Shown here: piece by piece, positions 1-6,334 of the stretch
Layout of the letters: each line of letters begins with the position of its first letter
Position numbering within the stretch: the stretch's first letter is position 1
Source: Chitinophagaceae bacterium
GTDB lineage: Bacteria; Bacteroidota; Bacteroidia; Chitinophagales; Chitinophagaceae
Length of the DNA stretch: 7,488 nt
Reading direction: 5' to 3'
NCBI GenBank assembly: GCA_017853235.1
Contig: JAFMJX010000084.1
Span: 1-7,488, forward strand
Made by a program: the position numbers and the translations under genes
The notes under the pieces: model-generated
Database searches by the model: none
What the model saw: only the letters and a program-made list of their open reading frames with translations
What the model was told of the DNA's origin: nothing

Positions 1-2208
1 ATATGCAGTAGCTCCACCTGGAACATCCTCATCCACAAATAAAATACGATTTGTTTTTTTCAAAGAATCTAAAATGGAATGATGAATATCAAATGGCAAT
101 AAAGTTTGTACATCTATCACTTCGCAATCAATTCCCATGGTAGCTAAACGGCTTGCAGCATCTTCTATAATACGAAGGGTAGAACCATAAGAAACAATCG
201 TGATATCGTTTCCAGTTTTTATAATTTCAGGAATACCTAAAGCCACTTTGAAATCCAGTAAATTTAAAGGAAGTTGCTCCTTTAAACGATACCCATTTAA
301 ACATTCAATTAATAATGCGGGGTCATTACCTTGCAGCAAGGTATTGTACATGCCTACCGCTTGCACCATATTGCGAGGCACGCACACAAACATTCCACGC
401 AAAGCATGAACAATCATACCCATTGGTGACCCACTATGAAAAATTCCTTCTAATCTATGCCCTCTTGTGCGCACAATTACTGGACTACTTTGAATACCAT
501 TACTACGATAATGTAAAGTAGCAACGTCATCACTTAATGTTTGAAGGCCATACATTAAATAATCTAAATATTGAATTTCTGCAATAGGTCTCAATCCTCT
601 CATAGCCATACCATGCGCTTGACCCATAATAGATTGTTCTCGGATACCAGTATCAAAAATTCTATCCGCACCATATTTTACTTGCAAGCCTGCAAACCCT
701 TGATTCACATCCCCAATATTTCCCAAATCCTCTCCAAAAGCATATACCAATGGATTCGTAGCAAACAGAGCATCAAAATATTGATTCAAAATTTCATACC
801 CATTTATAATGGGCGCATCCGGTGCGTATGTTGCAGGGACTCCTGTAACTCTTAAAGTACTTTTAGGACCTTCATTATATAATGCCTTACTATACGCAGG
901 TGCTTCTTTAGCTAAATAGTCATCTAAAAATTGTTGAATGGCTGCCAAATTGGGATGATGTGGAAATTGTTCTATCACTAAACTGATAGTTCTAAAAATA
1001 TCTCTTTTTAAAGGTTCTTTGTTGGTTACTAATTCATGTGAAATTTGTTGTACCGTTTTTAATTGTGCTTCATTTAATCCGGCCATACACAAAGCAACAC
1101 CCTCTTTAATTTTTTGTTTAATAGGATTAATATATTTCTCCCAAGCTGCTAATTTTGAAGCTCTCACGCTTTGTTTTGTTGCTTCTTCTAGTTTTTGCAA
1201 ATCAGCATCTGTGCTTAAATCATTTTCAATAAGCCATTCTCTCATTTTTTTGATGCCATCCCATTCTCTCTCCCATTGCAATCTTTCGGGAGATTTATAT
1301 CTTTCATGACTACCGCTGGTAGAATGACCTTGAGGTTGTGTTAATTCTTGTATATGAAATACTACTGGGATATGATTTTCGCGCGCAAAGCTTACTCCTT
1401 CTTCAAGCACTTCGCATAAAGAGGCATAATCCCAACCTTTCACAGTATAAATTTGCAAACCATTGGTATCCTTGGTTTGTTGCATTCCTTTTAAAGCTTC
1501 GGAAATAGATCCTTTGGTTGTTTGCAATTTGGTAGGGACCGAAATGCCATATCCATCATCAAATACTAATACCACTAATGGCACTTGTAAAACACCAGCA
1601 GCATTTATCACTTCCCAAAATTGACCCTCAGAGGTGCTCGCATCTCCAATGGTACAAAAGCAAACTTCATTGCCTTCATTAGATAAATGCTTTAATTCAT
1701 CTTTATATTTAGAAGCTTTAAAACTTTTAGAAGCATAAGCTAATCCTAATGCCCTTCCCATTTGACCTGCAGTAGGCGCAATATCTGCACTTATATTATA
1801 GTGATTCACTAAGTCATTCCACTCGCCTTTTTCATTTACAAAAGCAGATGCAAAATGGGAGTTCATGTTTTTTCCACCACTATAAGGATCGTTTTCGGTA
1901 TCGGCATATAGTTGTGCAAAATAATCTTCTACATTAGAGGTTCCAATAGCAAACATTAAAGTTTGATCTCTGTAATAACCACTTCTAAAATCTCCTTTTT
2001 GAAAAAATTTTGCCAACGCCACTTGCGGGATTTCTTTACCATCCCCAAAAATGCCAAACTTGGCTTTACCAGTGAGTACTTCACGGCGGCCTAATAAACT
2101 TACTTCCCTACTCATCAATGCAATGCGGTAATCCTCCAGCACGGTTTTTTTGAATGCCTCAAAGGAGAGCATGTCTGGAGAAAATACAGCTTCAAGGGTG
2201 GATTCCAT
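1..2208 (-). CDS. Fused 2-oxoacid dehydrogenase E1 component, alpha and beta subunits in one chain (3' end off the window)
   Basis: This is a cytoplasmic thiamine-diphosphate enzyme that decarboxylates a 2-oxoacid (branched-chain 2-oxoacid or pyruvate) and passes the acyl group to the lipoyl group of an E2 partner. 736 codons are open from the ATG at 2208 to the window edge; the last visible residues, VDEDVPGGATAY, belong to the C-terminal domain of E1 beta, so roughly 60-80 residues are missing. The alpha half (about 20-330) has the diphosphate motif GDASTSEGQ at 188-196, then FDDGYGIS at 216-223 and the loop GHSTSGSHER at 294-303. A helical linker (about 330-450) leads to the beta half, with FGEDLG at 491-496 (E493 is the likely cofactor-activating glutamate), DTGIREQ at 519-525 and FHSGSP at 590-595. 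No stop interrupts the two halves, so this is a true fusion. An in-frame ATG at 2235 would add nine unlikely residues (MVFDPYFCC) and overlap the promoter box, so 2208 is preferred. Substrate choice cannot be read from the sequence. Confidence 0.92.
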   Translation of the reverse strand, partial: MESTLEAVFSPDMLSFEAFKKTVLEDYRIALMSREVSLLGRREVLTGKAKFGIFGDGKEIPQVALAKFFQKGDFRSGYYRDQTLMFAIGTSNVEDYFAQLYADTENDPYSGGKNMNSHFASAFVNEKGEWNDLVNHYNISADIAPTAGQMGRALGLAYASKSFKASKYKDELKHLSNEGNEVCFCTIGDASTSEGQFWEVINAAGVLQVPLVVLVFDDGYGISVPTKLQTTKGSISEALKGMQQTKDTNGLQIYTVKGWDYASLCEVLEEGVSFARENHIPVVFHIQELTQPQGHSTSGSHERYKSPERLQWEREWDGIKKMREWLIENDLSTDADLQKLEEATKQSVRASKLAAWEKYINPIKQKIKEGVALCMAGLNEAQLKTVQQISHELVTNKEPLKRDIFRTISLVIEQFPHHPNLAAIQQFLDDYLAKEAPAYSKALYNEGPKSTLRVTGVPATYAPDAPIINGYEILNQYFDALFATNPLVYAFGEDLGNIGDVNQGFAGLQVKYGADRIFDTGIREQSIMGQAHGMAMRGLRPIAEIQYLDYLMYGLQTLSDDVATLHYRSNGIQSSPVIVRTRGHRLEGIFHSGSPMGMIVHALRGMFVCVPRNMVQAVGMYNTLLQGNDPALLIECLNGYRLKEQLPLNLLDFKVALGIPEIIKTGNDITIVSYGSTLRIIEDAASRLATMGIDCEVIDVQTLLPFDIHHSILDSLKKTNRILFVDEDVPGGATAY

Positions 2209-2321
2209 ACAACAAAAATAGGGGTCAAAAACCATAAAAAATCAAGAAATAGATAAAATCATTTAATTACTTATTTTTCAATAATTTTAGGCTTCAAAGT
2301 CAAAAAACAACCCCAGTTGAT
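2209..2321. other. Divergent intergenic region between the E1 gene and the DUF1573 pair
   Basis: This 113-bp AT-rich spacer must carry promoters for both directions. On the minus side it has the exact TAnnTTTG box described separately. On the plus side there is no exact match; the best are TATTTTTC at 2272-2279 and TAATTTTA at 2282-2289, each one base off, which would give a leader of about 25-45 nt before the ATG at 2322. No Shine-Dalgarno sequence precedes that ATG, which is normal for this phylum. Confidence 0.45.
2213..2220 (-). promoter_or_regulatory. Bacteroidota-type -7 promoter box for the E1 gene
   Basis: The minus strand reads TATTTTTG, an exact match to TAnnTTTG, the -7 element used by the primary sigma factor of Bacteroidota. 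A CTTG at 2246-2243 lies 22 nt upstream and can serve as the -33 element. Only four bases (TTGT) separate the box from the ATG at 2208, so transcription would begin at or within a few bases of the start codon. This is a motif match in AT-rich DNA; no transcript data support it. Confidence 0.5.
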
Positions 2322-2759
2322 ATGAAAAAAGTAATCTTATTCTTAGGCTTATTTTTAGCCATTTCCAGCCTAGTTTCAGCGCAAACAAGCACGAATGTGG
2401 ATGAAAGCATTAAGTTCAAAAATGACCAATACGATTTTGGTAAAATTAGCTTTGGTAAACCTGTGAGTTATACCATTGAATTTACCAACACAAGTAAGGA
2501 TACTGTGATTTTATTAAGTGCTCGTCCCGGCTGTGGATGTACTACCCCCAATTTTAAACCCAATGAAAAAATTGCTCCAGGTAAAAATGGTCAGGTACAA
2601 ATCACTTTTAACGGAAGTGCCATGGGTGCTTTTAGTCGATTTACCGACCTAGAGTTTTCAAATGGTTTGCATAAACAAACTAAATTCTCAGGAGAAGGTG
2701 TAGCAATAACAAACAATACTCCTGCACCAGTGATCAATCAAACACCTACAAACCATTAA
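2322..2759 (+). CDS. Exported DUF1573 domain protein (first of a tandem pair)
   Basis: A 145-residue protein with a clear signal peptide: MKK, a hydrophobic core (about 4-17), and a probable signal peptidase I site after VSA at residue 20. It is therefore expected in the periplasm or at the cell surface; there is no lipobox cysteine. The mature part is a single Ig-like beta domain of the DUF1573 family, recognised by YDFGKISFGKPVSYTIEF at 37-54, the hallmark GCGCTTP at 70-76 (cysteines 71 and 73), and the PGKNGQVQITFN strand at 86-97. The last 16 or so residues (from about 130) form a Thr/Asn/Pro-rich tail that the second copy lacks. The biochemical role of DUF1573 is not known and none can be deduced here. 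The gene lies 28 bp before its paralogue and is probably co-transcribed with it. Confidence 0.88.
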   Translation: MKKVILFLGLFLAISSLVSAQTSTNVDESIKFKNDQYDFGKISFGKPVSYTIEFTNTSKDTVILLSARPGCGCTTPNFKPNEKIAPGKNGQVQITFNGSAMGAFSRFTDLEFSNGLHKQTKFSGEGVAITNNTPAPVINQTPTNH

Positions 2760-2787
2760 TTTTTGTTGAATTATTTTAAACACTTTT

Positions 2788-3150
2788 ATGAAATTAAAAT
2801 TATTAATACTAGGATTGATAGTCGCATTTGCTAGTATGGCACAAACAGGAATTAACTTTGATAAAACCAATCATAATTTTGGGAAGATCAAAAAGGGTAT
2901 TCACAAATCGGTGGTATTTAATTTCACCAATAACAATGCCAAGCCTGCAGTGATTGAATTTGCAAACGCAGAATGTGGTTGTACACAACCTGAATACAAC
3001 CAAAAGCCAATTTTAAAAGGTCAAACTGGAAATATCAAAGTAACTTATACGGCACCATTTAGTGGTGTATTCAAAAAAAGAGTCACTGTGAAATTTGCTG
3101 GAGTAAAAGAAGTGACCGAATTAGTGATTGAAGGCGAAGTGATCTTGTAA
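2788..3150 (+). CDS. Exported DUF1573 domain protein (second of a tandem pair)
   Basis: A 120-residue protein with a short signal peptide (MKLKLLILGLIVAFASMA, probable cleavage after residue 18) and a single DUF1573 Ig-like domain. The domain aligns readily with the upstream copy: NHNFGKIKKGIHKSVVFNF at 28-46, ECGCTQPEY at 62-70 (cysteines 63 and 65), and LKGQTGNIKVTY at 76-87. It ends in the last domain strand without the upstream protein's polar tail. The pair looks like an old tandem duplication, since the proteins share motif order but differ widely in sequence. The 28-bp AT-rich spacer holds no terminator, and an intrinsic terminator follows this gene, so the two probably form a two-gene operon. 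Function unknown. The paired cysteines might form a disulphide or bind a ligand in the periplasm, but that is speculation. Confidence 0.87.
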   Translation: MKLKLLILGLIVAFASMAQTGINFDKTNHNFGKIKKGIHKSVVFNFTNNNAKPAVIEFANAECGCTQPEYNQKPILKGQTGNIKVTYTAPFSGVFKKRVTVKFAGVKEVTELVIEGEVIL

Positions 3151-3218
3151 TTGAATCTTAAAATAAATTTAAAATAGGTTCTATATTAACTAACATTTGC
3201 AATCATTGAAAAACATTT

Positions 3219-3245
3219 AACGCTATCTTTTGATAGCGTTTTTTT
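3219..3245 (+). terminator. Intrinsic terminator after the DUF1573 pair
   Basis: A perfect 9-bp stem, AACGCTATC (3219-3227) with GATAGCGTT (3232-3240), closes a TTTT loop and runs into a T tract through 3245. This is a textbook Rho-independent terminator on the plus strand, about 70 bp after the stop codon of the second DUF1573 gene. It isolates that operon from the aminotransferase gene, which begins 30 bp later. Confidence 0.88.
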
Positions 3246-3262
3246 ATTCTCCTTCGCAAGCA

Positions 3263-3270
3263 TATCTTTG
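3263..3270 (+). promoter_or_regulatory. Bacteroidota-type -7 promoter box for the aminotransferase gene
   Basis: TATCTTTG matches TAnnTTTG exactly and lies between the upstream terminator and the ATG at 3276, where a promoter is needed. The -33 position falls in the T tract of the terminator, so only a poor TTTT is available there. Five bases separate the box from the ATG, which would give a leaderless or nearly leaderless mRNA. Motif evidence only. Confidence 0.5.
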
Positions 3271-3275
3271 AACGC

Positions 3276-4475
3276 ATGATCACTATAAGTCAACGTGGAA
3301 TCAATATGCCTTCCTCTCCTATTAGGAAATTGTCTTCGTTTGCCGAAGCTGCAAAAAAGGAAGGAGTAAAAGTGTATCATTTAAATATTGGACAACCTGA
3401 TATTGAAACTCCTAGCGTAATGATGGAGGCGGTACATCAAGCATCATTAAAAGTTTTGGAATACACAGATAGTGCTGGCATATTAAGTTTTAGAAAAAAA
3501 TTAGCCCAATATTATCAATCAAAAAATATTGATGTTGATTACGAAGATATATTAATCACAATTGGAGGAAGTGAGGGCATCTTATTTGCTTTTATGGCAT
3601 GCTTAGATGTAGGTGATGAAATCATAGTACCAGAGCCATTTTACGCCAATTATATTGGATTTGCCATGGCTGCTGGAATTCATATTGTCCCCATAACTTC
3701 AACTATTGAATCAGGATTTGCCTTACCTCCCATTGCATCATTTAAAGAAAAAATAACTACCAAAACAAAAGGGATTTTTATTTGCAATCCAAATAATCCA
3801 ACTGGATATGTGTATAGTGAAAAAGAATTATTGCAAATTAGAGACCTCATAAAAGAACATGATTTGTATTTATTTTCGGATGAGGCATATACCGAATTTA
3901 GTTACGAGGGAAAAGTAAAAAGCACACTCACTTTATTGGGCGTAGAAGATAGAGTGATCATGATTGATACTTTTAGTAAAAAGTATTCGGCTTGCGGTGC
4001 GCGTATTGGTGCGCTTGTCACCAAAAACAAATTGGTAATAGAAGCTGTAATGAAATTTGCACAAGCAAGATTAAGCCCTCCAACTTTAGAACAAATAGCA
4101 GCTGAAGCAGCTTTAAACTTACCCAACAATTATTTTGAAGAAACTCGAAAAGAATATCAACACAGAAGAGAAGTTTTAATAAATCGATTACAAAAAATGA
4201 AAGGCGTGTATTGTCCTACGCCAAATGGTGCATTTTATGTAATGGCAAAACTACCTGTAGCCCATACAGATCATTTTTGTCAATGGTTATTAACCCATTT
4301 TAGATATCAAAATGCGACTCTGATGTTGGCCCCAGGTAGTGGATTTTATACTACACCAGGTTTGGGTAATCAAGAAGTAAGATTAGCGTATGTCATTCAT
4401 GTAGAAGCTATTAACGCCGCTATGGACTGTTTAGAACAAGCTTTATTGGAATATTCCATATGGAGCCATTCTTAA
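3276..4475 (+). CDS. Pyridoxal-phosphate-dependent class I/II aminotransferase
   Basis: A 399-residue cytoplasmic fold-type I aminotransferase of normal length for the family, moving an amino group between an amino acid and a 2-oxoacid with PLP as cofactor. Landmarks in order: MPSSPIRKL (11-19), LNIGQPDIETP (36-46), the cofactor loop GGSEG (97-101), NPNNPTG (171-177, with N174 the likely PLP-ring contact), SDEAY (201-205, D202 pairing with the pyridine nitrogen), SKKYSACGARIG (234-245, K235 the Schiff-base lysine), and EVRLAY (367-372, R369 the substrate-carboxylate arginine). All catalytic residues are present. The ATG at 3276 is preferred over one at 3306 because relatives carry the ISxRG segment before MPxSPIRKL. 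Annotation is usually aspartate or aromatic aminotransferase, but substrate specificity cannot be settled from sequence. It is probably transcribed alone, between two intrinsic terminators. Confidence 0.93.
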   Translation: MITISQRGINMPSSPIRKLSSFAEAAKKEGVKVYHLNIGQPDIETPSVMMEAVHQASLKVLEYTDSAGILSFRKKLAQYYQSKNIDVDYEDILITIGGSEGILFAFMACLDVGDEIIVPEPFYANYIGFAMAAGIHIVPITSTIESGFALPPIASFKEKITTKTKGIFICNPNNPTGYVYSEKELLQIRDLIKEHDLYLFSDEAYTEFSYEGKVKSTLTLLGVEDRVIMIDTFSKKYSACGARIGALVTKNKLVIEAVMKFAQARLSPPTLEQIAAEAALNLPNNYFEETRKEYQHRREVLINRLQKMKGVYCPTPNGAFYVMAKLPVAHTDHFCQWLLTHFRYQNATLMLAPGSGFYTTPGLGNQEVRLAYVIHVEAINAAMDCLEQALLEYSIWSHS

Positions 4476-4652
4476 ATACAGCTATAATATTTAACAATAA
4501 CTTATTAAATGACTATTCATTTGACAATTACCTTTGGGGTGTTGAATGGAATAGTTTGGTTTTCCATCTGGCAAGCAATCGTAAATTGCCCTCGATTCTT
4601 CGGGGGCTTTTTTTATAAATATTCCGTAAGTTTAGGTACAAAATAAAGTGCC
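4476..4652. other. Intergenic region with terminator, hairpins and promoter-like boxes
   Basis: This 177-bp gap separates the aminotransferase and amidohydrolase genes. It begins with about 50 bp of featureless AT-rich DNA. It then holds an exact TAnnTTTG match (TACCTTTG, 4529-4536), a 6-bp stem ATGGAA/TTCCAT (4546-4551 with 4562-4567), a 5-bp stem GGCAA/TTGCC (4570-4574 with 4586-4590) and an intrinsic terminator (4588-4614). A one-off promoter match, TAAGTTTA (4627-4634), lies 18 bp before the amidohydrolase ATG and is the likeliest promoter for that gene. The simplest reading is the 3' end of the aminotransferase transcript followed by a new promoter. A short RNA or attenuator is possible. 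Confidence 0.5.
4588..4614 (+). terminator. Intrinsic terminator before the amidohydrolase gene
   Basis: GCCCTCG (4588-4594) pairs with CGGGGGC (4601-4607) through seven base pairs including one T-G wobble. The loop is ATTCTT and the stem is followed by seven T (4608-4614). It lies 112 bp after the aminotransferase stop, so it probably ends that transcript, though an RNA starting within the gap could also end here. Confidence 0.8.
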
Positions 4653-6245
4653 ATGAAAATCATCCAAAAAACGGTTGCAATTATTCTATTTTTTTTTATT
4701 GTATTAACAAGTTTTGCTCAAATCACACCTGCACCCAATCGTGACCAAGGTGAGGGTCCCTATACTCAATTAATTATTCGTGGTGTTACTTTGATTAATG
4801 GTACAGGCGCTCCTGCTATTGGACCTGTAGATATCGTTATTGAAAATAATAGAATTGTAAAAATACAAACAGTAGGAGCCGAAGGCGCCCCCATCAAAAA
4901 TGCGAATCGTCCAGTATTGGCAAAAAATGGAAAAGAAATAGATGCCACGGGGATGTTTGCCTTACCTGGTTTAATTGATATGCATACACATATTGGTGGC
5001 GTGGAGCAAGGTACCCCTGCCGAATATGTATATAAACTTTGGATGGCTCATGGAATTACAACTGTACGTGATGTGATGACAGGCAATGGTTTAGATTGGG
5101 TATTGAGCGAGAAAAAAAGAAGTGCAGAAAATAAAATTATTGCCCCACGCATTTTTGCTTATACGGGTTTTGGACAAGGAAGTAAAAAACCAATCAATAA
5201 TGCACAAGATGCGATTGAATGGGTAAATCAAAATGCTAAAAATGGAGCAGATGGTATTAAATTTTTTGGAGCCAGCCCTGAAGTAATGGAAGCAGCTATT
5301 AAAGAGAATAAAAGAATTGGTTTAAGATCTTGTTGTCATCATGCACAAACAGATGTCGCAAGATGGAATGTGTTAAATTCAGCAAGAGCAGGTATGACGA
5401 GCATGGAACATTGGTATGGATTACCCGAAGCGTTGTTTGACAATAAAACAGTGCAAGATTTTCCTTTAGATTATAATTATACAAATGAACAAAGTCGTTT
5501 TGAAAATGCAGGAAAATTATGGAAACAAGCAGCGACACCTTATTCTGAAAAATGGAATAAAGTGATGAATGAATTATTGGCATTAGACTTTACATTGGAC
5601 CCCACTTTCAATATTTATGAAGCCAATCGCGATATGCAAAGAGCACGCAGAGCTGAATGGCATGAAACTTATACCCTACCTTCTTTATGGAGATTTTACG
5701 CACCTAGCAAAAACTCACATGGCTCCTATTGGTTTGATTGGGGAACAGAACAAGAAGTAGAATGGAAAAATAATTACAAACTTTGGATGACTTTTATAAA
5801 TGAATATAAAAACAGAGGAGGTCGTGTGATTGCAGGTTCTGATAATGGATTTATTTACCAAACCTATGGTTTTGGTTTTATTAGAGAATTAGAACTATTA
5901 AGAGAATCTGGTTTTCATCCATTGGAAGTGATAAGATCTGCTACCTTATATGCTGCTCAGGCTTTAGGAATGGACAAGGATTTAGGTTCTATAGAACAAG
6001 GCAAATTGGCAGATATTATTATTGTGGATGCCAATCCCTTAAAAAATTTACAAGTATTGTACGGCACAGGAGCCATTCATTTAAAAGAAGATGGCACGAG
6101 TACCAGAATTGGGGGTGTTAAATATACCATTAAAGATGGCGTAGTGTATGATGCCAAAAATTTACTCCATGACGTTAAAGTAATGGTTGATAAAGCCAAG
6201 GAAAAAGAACACTTTAAAATTACGCAACCCGGATTAGATTGGTAA
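4653..6245 (+). CDS. Exported metal-dependent amidohydrolase (imidazolonepropionase/prolidase-like)
   Basis: A 530-residue protein with an N-terminal signal peptide (hydrophobic 8-20, probable cleavage after SFA at 22), so it should act in the periplasm. The rest is an amidohydrolase-superfamily TIM barrel flanked by the usual small beta domain. Metal-site residues can be followed in order: HTH (H111, H113) after PGLIDM, K203 in GADGIKFF as the candidate bridging lysine, H229/H230 in SCCHHAQ, H253 in MEHW, and D397 in GSDNG. It closes with the family segment SIEQGKLADIIIVDANP (446-462). It most resembles enzymes annotated as imidazolonepropionase-like or Xaa-Pro dipeptidases that hydrolyse cyclic amides, dipeptides or similar C-N bonds; the substrate is unknown. 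About 140 residues rich in Trp, Tyr and Phe separate H253 from D397. A run of nine T at 4689-4697 encodes FFF in the signal peptide. The gene appears monocistronic. Confidence 0.9.
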   Translation: MKIIQKTVAIILFFFIVLTSFAQITPAPNRDQGEGPYTQLIIRGVTLINGTGAPAIGPVDIVIENNRIVKIQTVGAEGAPIKNANRPVLAKNGKEIDATGMFALPGLIDMHTHIGGVEQGTPAEYVYKLWMAHGITTVRDVMTGNGLDWVLSEKKRSAENKIIAPRIFAYTGFGQGSKKPINNAQDAIEWVNQNAKNGADGIKFFGASPEVMEAAIKENKRIGLRSCCHHAQTDVARWNVLNSARAGMTSMEHWYGLPEALFDNKTVQDFPLDYNYTNEQSRFENAGKLWKQAATPYSEKWNKVMNELLALDFTLDPTFNIYEANRDMQRARRAEWHETYTLPSLWRFYAPSKNSHGSYWFDWGTEQEVEWKNNYKLWMTFINEYKNRGGRVIAGSDNGFIYQTYGFGFIRELELLRESGFHPLEVIRSATLYAAQALGMDKDLGSIEQGKLADIIIVDANPLKNLQVLYGTGAIHLKEDGTSTRIGGVKYTIKDGVVYDAKNLLHDVKVMVDKAKEKEHFKITQPGLDW

Positions 6246-6267
6246 TACAAATTAATTTGATAAAATA

Positions 6268-6303
6268 AATAAGGCCTCCCCAATTTTTTGGGGAGGCCTT
6301 ATT
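6268..6303. terminator. Bidirectional intrinsic terminator between convergent genes
   Basis: A perfect inverted repeat: 6268-6281 pairs with 6290-6303 over 14 bp, with GGCCTCCCC/GGGGAGGCC at its core and an 8-base loop AATTTTTT. It sits 23 bp after the amidohydrolase stop and 32 bp beyond the stop of the convergent SusD-like gene. AT-rich sequence flanks both sides, though neither flank has a long pure T tract, so it can end transcripts from both directions. Confidence 0.85.
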
Positions 6304-6334
6304 ATTCTTAAATAGAATTGATATTCTAAACTAA

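Noticed and set aside
200..1309. Several plus-strand open frames of 68-96 codons
   Set aside because: They lie opposite the continuous, motif-rich E1 coding frame on the minus strand and have low-complexity, Ser/Cys/His-rich translations typical of antisense shadows.
4509..4646. A 45-codon plus-strand frame starting MTIHLTITFG, with a hydrophobic segment that could be a small membrane protein
   Set aside because: It contains the whole intrinsic terminator (4588-4614), so its transcript would normally be cut inside the gene. It resembles no family I know, and its hydrophobic stretch is expected from T-rich DNA.
5299..5583. A 94-codon minus-strand frame
   Set aside because: It lies wholly inside the amidohydrolase gene, which has intact catalytic motifs on both sides, and it resembles no known protein family.
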